A DNA stretch of 32,371 bases from contig JAFLTQ010000027.1 in NCBI GenBank assembly GCA_022510385.1, positions 1 through 32,371 of the forward strand. Reading direction: 5' to 3'. A program made the translations under genes and the position numbers. The notes under the pieces are model-generated. The model did not search any database, was not told the origin of the DNA, and saw nothing but the letters and a program-made list of their open reading frames with translations. Of the stretch, positions 1-8,369 are shown piece after piece (the stretch's first letter is position 1; every line of letters starts with the position of its first letter). Origin of the DNA: Muribaculaceae bacterium. Lineage in GTDB: Bacteria; Bacteroidota; Bacteroidia; Bacteroidales; Muribaculaceae.

Positions 1-108
1 CTGAGCAGAAACCGGAAACAAAGCCGGAGGTAAAACCTGAGCAGAAACCGGAAACAAAGCCGGAGGTAAAACCTGAGCAGAAACCGGAAACTAAGCCGGA
101 ACAGAAGC
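1..108 (+). repeat. 36-base coding tandem repeat, 3 copies visible
   Basis: Units at 1-36 and 37-72 are identical. The third, at 73-108, diverges at its end. Each unit encodes the 12 residues PEQKPETKPEVK. The array runs off the left edge, so the copy number is unknown. It encodes a rigid, charged spacer in front of the transglutaminase-like domain. Confidence 0.95.
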
Positions 109-1337
109 CCTCTACGACGACCCCATCTCAACCTTCGACTCCTAACACGCCGGCTCCAAAAACTCCGACAACTCCCTCAACTCCTTCAACTCCCTCAGTG
201 AGGCCTTCTACTCCAAGTGTCCCCTCTGTCGGTAAAAACAATTTCCAATTCGCCTTTTATGATGTCCCAATGGATCTCATAGATATCGATTATAAACTCA
301 GTAATAACCTCTCCAATCCTTCTGATTTCTCTAATCAATGGAAAAATCTTGAAGCAGAGAAAGTTGCTGAAAAATTGATCCCGGCGATCAAAAAACAGAT
401 TCAGAAAATCGGCTTAAACGATTACCTTACTTTTAAATATCTGGAAAGTTACGCAAATGCTAAATTCCCAAATGTAAGTAAATCTTCTCAAATGTCGTTA
501 GTGCATTATCTTCTCGTAAATCTGGGATATGATGCTCGTATCGCTGTCACGACTAAAGGGAGTCCACTCGTTTTGATTCCTTTCAAACAAACTGTCTACG
601 GGAAAAGCTACCTCAATCTGCAAGGGAAAAAATTCTATATATTCCCACCGGAAGGGAAAGATGTGTCAACTATTTTCCAAGAAAAGGTAATGACTTGCCA
701 ACTGCCATCAGGTGTAGACACCGGCAACACATTCGACCTTGTGCTTGGAGAGCTTAACATCCCTAATAAACCCAAGCAATTCGATCTTGAATACGGACCT
801 TTGCACCTCACGGGCGAAATGAACGAGAATCTCATCCCTATCCTTTACAAGTATCCGCAGATGCCTATTGAAGATTATGCCAAATCAAACCTCCAACCGG
901 AACTTAGAAAGAAGCTGACTCAACAAGTAAAAGATCAATTAGGGAATATGGAGGGTGATGAAGGCGTGGAGGCGCTCTTACATTTCACCCAGAATGCTTT
1001 CCAATATGCCACCGATGACAACTATCATGGCTTTGAAAAGCCTTATTTCTTGGAGGAGACTCTCTTCTATCCCAAAAATGACTGTGAAGACAGAGCCATA
1101 TTCTATACATATTTCCTATATAATGCCTTAGGGCGTGATGCTCAGTTGGTTTCTTTCCCGGGTCATGAAGCTGCAACAGTGACTCTTAAAAATCCTAAAG
1201 GAGGAGTATCTTATCAGAGTAACGGAAAAACTTTCTATATCTCAGATCCAACTTATATAGGAGCATCCAGCGGAATGGTTATGCCTTCATATCTGAATGT
1301 AACTCCGGAGGTCGACTATACCTACTTAACGAAATAA
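1..1337 (+). CDS. Transglutaminase-like protein with Pro/Glu/Lys-rich repeat N-terminus (5' partial)
   Basis: The reading frame is open from the window edge (first whole codon at 3), so the true start lies upstream. The GTG at 198 is an internal Val codon. The visible N-terminus is a PEQKPETKPEVK repeat, then a Pro/Thr/Ser-rich linker, typical of an extended spacer on a secreted or envelope protein. The C-terminal part looks like a transglutaminase/papain-like fold: Cys in NDCEDRA (codon 1083-1085), His in FPGHEAA (1164-1166) and Asp in SDPTY (1245-1247) come in the order of the family's Cys-His-Asp triad. Such domains can be hydrolases or cross-linkers, and the substrate cannot be told from sequence. 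No signal peptide is visible because the start is missing. I recognise the domain type but not a named gene. Confidence 0.72.
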   Translation, partial: EQKPETKPEVKPEQKPETKPEVKPEQKPETKPEQKPSTTTPSQPSTPNTPAPKTPTTPSTPSTPSVRPSTPSVPSVGKNNFQFAFYDVPMDLIDIDYKLSNNLSNPSDFSNQWKNLEAEKVAEKLIPAIKKQIQKIGLNDYLTFKYLESYANAKFPNVSKSSQMSLVHYLLVNLGYDARIAVTTKGSPLVLIPFKQTVYGKSYLNLQGKKFYIFPPEGKDVSTIFQEKVMTCQLPSGVDTGNTFDLVLGELNIPNKPKQFDLEYGPLHLTGEMNENLIPILYKYPQMPIEDYAKSNLQPELRKKLTQQVKDQLGNMEGDEGVEALLHFTQNAFQYATDDNYHGFEKPYFLEETLFYPKNDCEDRAIFYTYFLYNALGRDAQLVSFPGHEAATVTLKNPKGGVSYQSNGKTFYISDPTYIGASSGMVMPSYLNVTPEVDYTYLTK

Positions 1338-1411
1338 TAAATATAGAAATAGAGCTCGGAAAGGAAAGAAAGAACTCCAAGAAAGGTGACGTTAATACTT
1401 CAAACCTAACA

Positions 1412-1461
1412 AGGATGTTTCAAATAAAAGAGGATGTTTCAAATTTTTGACCCATCCTCTT
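1412..1461 (+). other. Direct repeat and stem-loop in the tgt leader
   Basis: A 14-base direct repeat (aggatgtttcaaat) occurs at 1412-1425 and 1431-1444. The second copy overlaps the left arm of a perfect 9-bp inverted repeat, aagaggatg (1428-1436) with catcctctt (1453-1461), with a 16-base loop. The structure ends 12 bases before the tgt ATG. No T-tract follows, so it is a poor intrinsic terminator for the upstream gene. A leader structure of tgt is the alternative. The motif does not match a preQ1 riboswitch as I know it. Confidence 0.45.
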
Positions 1462-1473
1462 AAATTAATATAA

Positions 1474-2604
1474 ATGGAATTCCTACTTCAAGCAACCACT
1501 CCTGATTCGGAAACAAGAGCCGGTGAAATCATAACAGACCATGGTGTGATTCCAACTCCTATATTCATGCCGGTCGGCACTATAGCGAGTGTCAAAGGAA
1601 TTCATCAACGGGAACTACGTGAAGATATTGATGCCAAAATAATCTTAGGCAACACCTATCATCTTTATCTTCGTCCCGGGGTTGACATTTTGAGAAAAGC
1701 CGGAGGATTACACAAATTTATGGGATGGGATCGCCCGATATTGACTGATTCCGGGGGATTTCAAGTCTTCTCGCTGGCCTCATGTAGAAAATTAAGTGAG
1801 GAAGGGGCTAAATTTCAAAGCCATATAGATGGTTCCAGACATCTTTTCACCCCCGAAAATGTGGTTGATACACAAAGAATCATCGGTTCTGATATAATGA
1901 TGGCTCTGGACGAGTGTCCACCCGGAACTTCTGATTTTTCTTATGCTCGCAAATCATTAGATCTCACTAAAGGATGGCTTGAAAGAGGATGGGAACATTA
2001 TCTTTCCACTGAGCCCCTTTATGGTCATAGTCAAGCATTTTTCCCCATAGTGCAAGGGTGTGTTTATCCTGAACTTCGAAGGGAAGCAGCTCGCCATGTG
2101 GCTTCATTAGGTGCACCGGGAAATGCCATCGGAGGACTCGCCGTAGGAGAGCCCGCTGAGAAAATGTATGAAATGATTGAAATTGTCAACGATATTCTAC
2201 CGGCAGACAAACCTCGCTATCTCATGGGAGTCGGGACACCGGCGAATATTCTGGAAGCAATCGATAGGGGTGTCGACATGATGGATTGCGTTATGCCTAC
2301 ACGCAACGGAAGAAACGGAATGCTTTTCACTGCCAACGGCGTCATGAATATGAGAAACAGAAAATGGGCGGATGATTTCTCCGAACTCGATCCCGATGGC
2401 CCCACATGGGTTGATCATGTCTATTCCAAGGCATATCTGAGACACCTTTTCGTTACCGGAGAATTGTTGGCAATGCAAATAGCTTCCATCCATAATCTCG
2501 GTTTCTATCTGTGGCTCGTAAGAGAAGCACGCAAACATATTTTATCAGGTGATTTTAAAGATTGGAAAAATGAAATGACGGAAAGAGTGACTCGGAGATT
2601 GTAG
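1474..2604 (+). CDS. tgt: tRNA-guanine transglycosylase (Tgt)
   Basis: Tgt exchanges guanine-34 in tRNAs with GUN anticodons for a queuine precursor (preQ1 in most bacteria) in the cytoplasm. The 376-residue protein has normal family length and the expected order of motifs: TDSGGFQ with active-site Asp92, GGLAVGE near 220-226, and MDCVMPTRNGRNG with the nucleophile Asp271. The C-terminal zinc site is degenerate: where E. coli-type enzymes have CxCxxC, this protein has Gly309, Thr311 and Asp314, while the fourth ligand His340 (IHNL) remains. From memory, Bacteroides Tgt proteins share this loss, so it is probably lineage-typical and not a defect. The ATG at 1474 fits the conserved N-terminus. 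No other queuosine gene is in the window. Confidence 0.96.
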   Translation: MEFLLQATTPDSETRAGEIITDHGVIPTPIFMPVGTIASVKGIHQRELREDIDAKIILGNTYHLYLRPGVDILRKAGGLHKFMGWDRPILTDSGGFQVFSLASCRKLSEEGAKFQSHIDGSRHLFTPENVVDTQRIIGSDIMMALDECPPGTSDFSYARKSLDLTKGWLERGWEHYLSTEPLYGHSQAFFPIVQGCVYPELRREAARHVASLGAPGNAIGGLAVGEPAEKMYEMIEIVNDILPADKPRYLMGVGTPANILEAIDRGVDMMDCVMPTRNGRNGMLFTANGVMNMRNRKWADDFSELDPDGPTWVDHVYSKAYLRHLFVTGELLAMQIASIHNLGFYLWLVREARKHILSGDFKDWKNEMTERVTRRL

Positions 2605-2667
2605 ATAAAAGAGATTCAGATATTACATTTGAAACATTGATTTAATATTTGAAAAAAAACAATCTTC

Positions 2668-2683
2668 GGTATTAACCAATACC
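2668..2683 (+). terminator. Weak hairpin downstream of tgt
   Basis: A perfect 6-bp stem ggtatt/aatacc with an AACC loop is followed by ctttatta. The stem is short and the T-run poor, so termination activity is uncertain. It is the only terminator-like structure between tgt and the permease gene. Confidence 0.3.
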
Positions 2684-2773
2684 CTTTATTAGAAATATCA
2701 AAAGAAGCAGAAAGAATCCTTGAAAAAGAAATTAGAAATATCATTAAAAGCCATAAAGCTGCCTAAATGGAGA

Positions 2774-3868
2774 ATGGGGAATCCTTTTAAGCTCTATATT
2801 ATTGATATTTATATACTGAAAAAATTTCTCGGCACATTCTTTCTCTCAACAGTTCTCTTTCTGGCTATTATAGCAATGTTTGACGTCACTGAGAAACTTG
2901 ATGCGTTTCTCACCGCTCCAATAGAAGAAACTGTTTTTGATTATTTCCTCTCATTCCTTCCCTATTTCGCCCTTCAGTTATCTCCTCTCTTTGTATTTAT
3001 ATCCGTAATTTTCTTCACCACAAAATTAGCCTCTAATTCTGAGATTATTGCCATTCTTTCAAGCGGGATAAGTTTCCATCGCCTACTACGGCCATATATG
3101 ATAGGAGCAGCCGTTATTGCTGCCTTGACATTTGTTGCAGAAAATTACCTTGTGCCGCCAACCAACCAGAAAAGGATAGATTACACCAACAAATATGTGA
3201 AGAATAAGAAGGTGGAACAAAACACTAATATCCAGTTGAAAATCTCTCCTGATGTAGTTGCTTATTTTGGGAGGTTCGAAGATCGTAACAAGACCGGATA
3301 TCGTTTCTCCCTCTACCAATTCGATGGCAAAAGATTAATTTCACGCACCACAGCCAATACAGCTCGTTATGACACAACTCGTATGTATCATTGGATTCTA
3401 AATGATTATATGACGCGTACTTTCGATGGAATGGACGAATCAATTATTCATGGACGTACTTTAGACACCATAATACCATTCGAGCCAAGAGATTTTATGA
3501 TCTCTTCCAATGATCAGGAAACTTTGACCACTCCTCAGCTCTCGGAATATATACGCAAACAAAAAATGAGAGGAGTGGCTAATATAAAAGCTTTTGAAAT
3601 AGAAAAAGAGGGAAGGTATGCATCCGTGGCGGCAGCTTTTATTCTCACCCTGATAGGCATGTCGCTATCTTCTAGAAAAGTGAAAGGCGGGATGGGACTT
3701 AATATCGGGATTGGTCTTGCTCTTAGTTTCAGTTATATCCTTTTCAGTTCTATCACAAGTTCTTTTGCAATTTCAGGTGCCACCACCCCATTTATCGCAA
3801 TGCAAATCCCAAACGTCATTTATCTTATTATCGGGCTTTATCTGTATTACCAGGCTTCAAAATATTAA
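2774..3868 (+). CDS. LptF/LptG (YjgP/YjgQ) family permease
   Basis: This is an inner-membrane subunit of the kind that, with LptB, extracts lipopolysaccharide for transport to the outer membrane. Visible topology is family-like: a charged YIIDIYILKKFLGTFF start leading into a first membrane helix, two more hydrophobic segments by about residue 125, a soluble beta-rich periplasmic domain in the middle (roughly 130-265), and three C-terminal membrane helices (LTLIGMSLSSRKVKGGMG onward). An in-frame TTG at 2720 would add 18 residues. I prefer the ATG at 2774 because homologues start just before this first helix. Bacteroidales carry more than one LptF/G-type paralogue, so I do not assign F or G. 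The gene stands alone, 115-170 bases after tgt. Confidence 0.85.
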   Translation: MGNPFKLYIIDIYILKKFLGTFFLSTVLFLAIIAMFDVTEKLDAFLTAPIEETVFDYFLSFLPYFALQLSPLFVFISVIFFTTKLASNSEIIAILSSGISFHRLLRPYMIGAAVIAALTFVAENYLVPPTNQKRIDYTNKYVKNKKVEQNTNIQLKISPDVVAYFGRFEDRNKTGYRFSLYQFDGKRLISRTTANTARYDTTRMYHWILNDYMTRTFDGMDESIIHGRTLDTIIPFEPRDFMISSNDQETLTTPQLSEYIRKQKMRGVANIKAFEIEKEGRYASVAAAFILTLIGMSLSSRKVKGGMGLNIGIGLALSFSYILFSSITSSFAISGATTPFIAMQIPNVIYLIIGLYLYYQASKY

Positions 3869-4058
3869 GTGTCGATTCCTTTTTAGCACCCACATAGAGG
3901 TTTATTCAAAAATCGGGATTTTGTGAAGACATAAAAAAGTAATGGGATTCATATGCACTCACGTCCAAAATGAAAGGAAGTTTAAAAGTATCGGAACAAA
4001 CAGAATAAAATAGAGATAGATTGGGAACTTTTATAGAAAATTTCGGTAATTTTGGGAT

Positions 4059-4748
4059 ATGAATTCAAAATGGAGTCTAAGAAATCATCCGGTAATAGCC
4101 AATATTATGATTATAGGAGTTGTGGCTATTATCGGACTTGTGATATTATATTTATGGCTGAATATATTCACTCGCCATGGAGAATGGGAAACAGTGCCGG
4201 GAGTGGAAAATATGTCATTTACAAATGCAATTAACAAACTCCATTCCGCAGGATTCCGCACAGACATTCGTGATTCGGTATATAATGAAGAAATTATGCC
4301 CGGATATGTGGTGGAGCAGTTTCCGAAACCGGGTTCAAAAGTTAAACCCGGCAGGAAGGTTTTCCTATATATCAACGCAGTGCATCCGCGGGAATATATT
4401 ATAGATTCAGACAATACATCTCCGGGAGAGGCGCTAAAGGGGTACTCATTGCGTCAAGGTTTGGCAAAATTGGAAGAACTCGGATTCAGAAAAGTTAACG
4501 TTGTGAGAGTGCCCGGAGAAAACGACCGTATAATCCGGCTTATGGCCAATGGTAAAACTATTGGCAAGATGCAGAAAGTGCCTGTAAATACGCTAATAAC
4601 TGTCGAAGTATGCGACGGGCAACTTAACCGTGTAGCCGACTCCCTTCTTGAGGAGGAATACATGCAATATGTCACTGAGGTTGAGGAAGATGGAAGTGAT
4701 TTCTCCAACGATGATAACTTTGATGAAGATCCTGTTTTTGTGCAATGA
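4059..4748 (+). CDS. PASTA domain membrane protein
   Basis: The 229-residue protein has a short basic N-terminus, one membrane helix (about 15-38) and an extracytoplasmic part with PASTA-type repeats. The first starts at VPGVENMSFTNAINKLHSAG and the second around YSLRQGLAKLEELGF. The C-terminal tail is very acidic. PASTA domains bind peptidoglycan or act as interaction modules, and in Gram-positive bacteria they sit on Ser/Thr kinases or penicillin-binding proteins. No kinase or transpeptidase domain is present here. The stop overlaps the next ATG by four bases (ATGA at 4745-4748), so translation is coupled to the RluD-like gene. That pairing is also found in Bacteroides as far as I recall. 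Function unknown. Confidence 0.88.
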   Translation: MNSKWSLRNHPVIANIMIIGVVAIIGLVILYLWLNIFTRHGEWETVPGVENMSFTNAINKLHSAGFRTDIRDSVYNEEIMPGYVVEQFPKPGSKVKPGRKVFLYINAVHPREYIIDSDNTSPGEALKGYSLRQGLAKLEELGFRKVNVVRVPGENDRIIRLMANGKTIGKMQKVPVNTLITVEVCDGQLNRVADSLLEEEYMQYVTEVEEDGSDFSNDDNFDEDPVFVQ

Positions 4749-5884
4749 TTTCTATAGAAAACAAAGAGAAAGAGGAATCTGCCAAAGAGAATCTTCAAAA
4801 TAACCCTGAAGGGAATCCTGAAGAGAATATGTCTGAGGATCCGGCAGAGGATAGTTTAGAAGAACCCTCCTATGTCTCTGAAGATGGCCGTGAACTCTTC
4901 GAACATTTCAGATTTGTAGCCGATAAAGGTCAGACTCCTTTGCGCGTAGATAAATTTTTGGTTGACCGAATGGAAAAAACCTCGCGCAACAGGATCCAGC
5001 AGGCTGCCGATGCCGGATGTATCATTGTAAACGGTAAGCCCGCTAAGTCAAGTTATAAGATAAAGCCGGGAGATGTTGTGAGCATAGTGATGGACCGGCC
5101 ACGCTATGAACTTGAGATAATTCCCGAAAATATACCCCTTGATATTCTTTATGAAGATGAATACTTGTTGGTGGTCAATAAACCTGCAGGATTAGTTGTT
5201 CATCCCGGTCATGGCAATTACAGCGGCACTTTGGTCAATGCCTTGGCATGGCACTTTAAAGATAATCCCGATTATGATGTCAACGACCCTCGCATGGGGC
5301 TTGTGCATAGAATTGATAAAGACACAAGCGGTTTGCTCGTTGTGGCCAAGACTCCTGAAGCTAAGACAGACTTAGGGTTACAATTCTTCAACAAGACCAC
5401 AAGAAGAGAATATATAGCCATGATTTGGGGAGAATTTCCCGAAAAGAAAGGCACTATCGTAGGAGACATAGCCCGCAACCCCAAGAATAAATTACAGATG
5501 GCTGTTATGACAGATCCGGGAATCGGGAAACATGCCGTCACACATTATGAGGAAATAGAAAGCTTCGGTTATGTTTCATTGGTAAGATGCCGTCTTGAAA
5601 CCGGCAGAACTCATCAGATTAGGGTTCATATGAAATATAAAGGGCATCCACTCTTTAATGATGAACGATATGGAGGTGATGAGATTCTTCGTGGAACCAC
5701 ATTTTCAAAATACCGTCAGTTTATAAACAATTGCAAAGAGGCTTGTCCCCGTCAAGCCTTACATGCCCGGACTTTGGGATTTCGTCATCCCCAAACGGGA
5801 GAAGAAATGAATTTCGAGGCTCCAATACCCGCCGATATGCAAAATTTAATTGAAAAATGGAGAGATTATCGCTCTTTACAATAA
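4745..5884 (+). CDS. RluA/RluD-family 23S rRNA pseudouridine synthase
   Basis: This enzyme isomerises uridine to pseudouridine in rRNA. RluD of E. coli acts on helix 69 of 23S rRNA. The 379-residue protein has an acidic, low-complexity N-terminal extension (about 1-55), then an S4 RNA-binding domain (LRVDKFLVDRM onward, about 66-118), then the catalytic domain with HRIDKDTSGLLVVAK. The catalytic Asp is Asp191. The RTHQIRVHM and GDEILRG segments are also family-typical. The start overlaps the PASTA gene stop by four bases. Bacteroidales have several RluA-type paralogues, so RluD is the best but not the only possible assignment. The N-terminal extension is unusual relative to the roughly 325-residue E. 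coli enzyme. Confidence 0.92.
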   Translation: MISIENKEKEESAKENLQNNPEGNPEENMSEDPAEDSLEEPSYVSEDGRELFEHFRFVADKGQTPLRVDKFLVDRMEKTSRNRIQQAADAGCIIVNGKPAKSSYKIKPGDVVSIVMDRPRYELEIIPENIPLDILYEDEYLLVVNKPAGLVVHPGHGNYSGTLVNALAWHFKDNPDYDVNDPRMGLVHRIDKDTSGLLVVAKTPEAKTDLGLQFFNKTTRREYIAMIWGEFPEKKGTIVGDIARNPKNKLQMAVMTDPGIGKHAVTHYEEIESFGYVSLVRCRLETGRTHQIRVHMKYKGHPLFNDERYGGDEILRGTTFSKYRQFINNCKEACPRQALHARTLGFRHPQTGEEMNFEAPIPADMQNLIEKWRDYRSLQ

Positions 5885-5925
5885 AAACAATATCTGCAAA
5901 AGGGGGATAAATGAATTAAATGAGT

Positions 5926-5933
5926 TAAATTTG
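5926..5933 (+). promoter_or_regulatory. Bacteroidetes -7 element (TAAATTTG)
   Basis: TAAATTTG matches the Bacteroidetes -7 consensus TAnnTTTG and is followed by CC, as at two other starts in this window (12776, 32056). It lies 31 bases before the acyltransferase ATG, allowing a short leader. No clear TTTG -33 element is visible at the usual spacing. Confidence 0.5.
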
Positions 5934-5964
5934 CCGGATAAGCCGAAAACTTTGAAGCTTTGAT

Positions 5965-7140
5965 ATGAAAGAGCAAGAATATGATTTCAGTGATATAGCT
6001 CCTTATTCAGACTCGGAGTTCCATTCACGAATGGAAAAACTAATCAAGGAGCCGGGGTTCCATCATGTAATCAACTACACGATGCCCCCTCAAGATGTCC
6101 CTCCTTTGATTGAAGAGCTGCTGAAAATAGACAACACCTATGATTTCCAGCATCAAGTGATGTTCCCTTTTTTAGAAATGCTGGCAAAGACCACCACTTC
6201 CGGAATCTCTTTAGGAGGGGTGAAATATCTGAATCCGACAACCAACTATACTTTTATCACTAATCATCGCGATATAGTATTGGATGCCTCCTTTCTTAAT
6301 CTGGCTTTTCTCAGACAAGGACTCCCGACTTCGGAGGTGGCTATCGGCAACAATCTTTTGATTTTCGACTGGATTACCGATCTCGTGCGCCTCAATAAAA
6401 GTTTCATAGTGAAAAGAAATACAGGATTGCGAGAAGGATTGATGGCTGCAAAAAAATTATCTGCCTATATCCATCATTGCATACTTGATAAACGTGAATC
6501 TGTCTGGATTGCTCAAAGGGAGGGACGGTCGAAAGACAGCAGTGATAAAACTCAGGAATCACTCCTTAAAATGTTGGCAATGTCGGGTGAGGGAGGCTTT
6601 ATGGACAGGCTTAAGAAGATAAATCTAATGCCCGTCTCTATCAGCTACGAATTCGATCCCAACGATTATCTCAAAGCTCGTGAATTCCTCTTGAAGAAAC
6701 GAGATCCGGAGTTTAAGAAAAGCCAGCGAGACGACCTCTTCTCAATGGAGACAGGATTATTGCAATTCAAAGGGAAAGTGCATTTCCAACTCACCCCAAG
6801 AATCAACACTAAGCTTGATGAAATCGGAGAATTCGGCGATAATAACAGAGCTGCGCATCATGTGGGTTGCCTTATCGACCAGGCAATTCATAGAAGCTAT
6901 ATGATTTTTGAAATCAATTATGTAGCATTCGATATTCTTCATTCCACCAACAGGTTTGCTTCAAAATATACCCCGGAGAAAAAAGAGGAGACTATCGCCT
7001 ATATGAATAGCCAACTTGATAAGATCGACCTCCGGGACATCACCCCGGATGAGAGAGAATATATGTGGCAAATCATGCTCACAATGTATGCTAATCCATT
7101 GAAAAATAAGCTTAAAGCTCTCCTTGGAGGGATTGAATAA
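5965..7140 (+). CDS. 1-acylglycerol-3-phosphate acyltransferase-like protein (PlsC/GPAT family)
   Basis: The protein is predicted to transfer acyl chains to a glycerophospholipid or lipid precursor at the inner membrane. The 391 residues carry NHRDIVLD in the position of the acyltransferase NHx4D motif, followed by AIGNNLLIFDWI, NKSFIVKRN and IAQREGRSKDS, corresponding to the later acyltransferase blocks. The His-to-Asp spacing is one residue longer (H-x5-D) than in classical PlsC. Bacteroides homologues, as I recall them, share it, so this is a distinct Bacteroidetes branch. The protein is longer than PlsC (about 245 residues), with extra N- and C-terminal helical regions. A promoter lies 31 bases upstream. 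The metallophosphoesterase gene follows after five bases, suggesting one operon. Confidence 0.8.
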   Translation: MKEQEYDFSDIAPYSDSEFHSRMEKLIKEPGFHHVINYTMPPQDVPPLIEELLKIDNTYDFQHQVMFPFLEMLAKTTTSGISLGGVKYLNPTTNYTFITNHRDIVLDASFLNLAFLRQGLPTSEVAIGNNLLIFDWITDLVRLNKSFIVKRNTGLREGLMAAKKLSAYIHHCILDKRESVWIAQREGRSKDSSDKTQESLLKMLAMSGEGGFMDRLKKINLMPVSISYEFDPNDYLKAREFLLKKRDPEFKKSQRDDLFSMETGLLQFKGKVHFQLTPRINTKLDEIGEFGDNNRAAHHVGCLIDQAIHRSYMIFEINYVAFDILHSTNRFASKYTPEKKEETIAYMNSQLDKIDLRDITPDEREYMWQIMLTMYANPLKNKLKALLGGIE

Positions 7141-7145
7141 GCCCT

Positions 7146-8369
7146 ATGAGGATTCCTGTTCTTTCTATTATTTTTCTATTTATTCTCTCTTTCCTGATCG
7201 ACCTTTATATCAGTTTTGATGCAAGGCAGGTAGGAAAGAAAAAGGGGATGTTGGGATATTGGATATCTGCAGCCCTTTGCTATGCTCTTCTGATTGTTGC
7301 GATTTCCTTGCCAAGGAGGGATGTCTCATCAAGCATTTCGGGTGTTATGTGGATGCTTTTCACATATCTCACCATTTATATTGCCAAAGTTTTTTATCTT
7401 CTTTGCTCTCTTTTGGGACGCTTTGTTACGATTGCATTCCACACTAAACTAAAATATTACCCCTTCCGACTTCTCGGAATCTTTGCAGGGGTCGTTTTTA
7501 TGGCGATAATGTGGATAGGAGCCGGATATACCCGGAGACATATCGTAGTTAACACTTTGGAATTCCAATCGCGAAAGCTTCCTCAAGAATTTAATGGTTA
7601 TAAAATAGTACATATCAGCGACCTTCATGTAGGAACATGGGGGAATGATACGACTTTCTTAAAGAATCTTGTAGATACCGTTAATTCCTTGCAACCCGAC
7701 TTGATACTGTTTACAGGTGATTTAGTCAATCGTGAAAGTCACGAGTTGCTCCCATTTGTTAATGTATTGTCAGACTTGCAAGCAAAAGATGGAGTTTATT
7801 CCATTCTTGGAAATCACGACTACGGGGATTATGTTGATTGGCCAAGCGGGAGAGAAAAAGAGAAAAATCTCCTCAAACTTAAGGAATATCAACGCAGAAT
7901 GGGATGGAAAATGCTCAATAATGAAAGTGAATTCATTCACTCCGGCAATGACAGTATCCTTCTTATAGGAGTTGAAAATTGGGGAGAGCCACCGTTCCCT
8001 AAATATGGAGACCTGGAACTGGCAATTACTTCTAACGGAAATGCCGCTATACATCAAAATGACTCCACTTTCAAACTTCTCTTAAGTCATAATCCGGAAC
8101 ATTGGAACCGGGAGGTATCCAAAACCACAAATATAGACTTGACTCTGTCGGGTCATACCCACGCTATGCAGACATTGATTAAATTGGGGAATTGGAAATG
8201 GTCGCCTGCTCAATATAGATATGAACAATGGGGAGGGAGATATGACCGAAATAATATAAATGGAGAACCCACTTCAATTTATGTCAATATCGGAGGCGGA
8301 GCTGTCGGAATGCCGGCCAGGTTGCTCTCAGCTTACCCGGAAGTGACTCTAATAACTCTAAAGAAATGA
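7146..8369 (+). CDS. Membrane-anchored metallophosphoesterase
   Basis: The 407-residue protein has about four N-terminal membrane helices (within residues 1-130) and a calcineurin-like phosphoesterase domain. Metal-binding motifs appear in order: ISDLH (Asp159, His161), TGDLVN (near 196), LGNHDYGDY (near 222), LSHNPEHW and LSGHTHAMQ near the C-terminus. The family (YkuE/YaeI-like) includes phosphodiesterases and lipid pyrophosphatases such as UDP-2,3-diacylglucosamine hydrolases. The substrate here is unknown. It follows the lipid acyltransferase by five bases and overlaps the HPPK-like gene by four bases (ATGA at 8366-8369), so the three are probably co-transcribed. A role in lipid or envelope metabolism is inferred from context and topology. 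Confidence 0.88.
   Translation: MRIPVLSIIFLFILSFLIDLYISFDARQVGKKKGMLGYWISAALCYALLIVAISLPRRDVSSSISGVMWMLFTYLTIYIAKVFYLLCSLLGRFVTIAFHTKLKYYPFRLLGIFAGVVFMAIMWIGAGYTRRHIVVNTLEFQSRKLPQEFNGYKIVHISDLHVGTWGNDTTFLKNLVDTVNSLQPDLILFTGDLVNRESHELLPFVNVLSDLQAKDGVYSILGNHDYGDYVDWPSGREKEKNLLKLKEYQRRMGWKMLNNESEFIHSGNDSILLIGVENWGEPPFPKYGDLELAITSNGNAAIHQNDSTFKLLLSHNPEHWNREVSKTTNIDLTLSGHTHAMQTLIKLGNWKWSPAQYRYEQWGGRYDRNNINGEPTSIYVNIGGGAVGMPARLLSAYPEVTLITLKK

Noticed and set aside
198..200. GTG at 198 as the start of the transglutaminase-like gene
   Set aside because: The frame is open through the upstream repeats to the window edge, so this is an internal Val codon.
1338..1473. preQ1 riboswitch before tgt
   Set aside because: The hairpin has a 16-base loop and lacks the compact H-type pseudoknot pattern expected of preQ1-I.
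4047..4054. TAATTTTG just before the PASTA gene as a promoter
   Set aside because: It matches TAnnTTTG but is only four bases from the ATG, so transcription would start at or after the start codon. A chance match is more likely.
4454..4798. Antisense open frame opposite the PASTA/RluD junction
   Set aside because: It is a shadow of two well-supported genes, with no domain or start signals.
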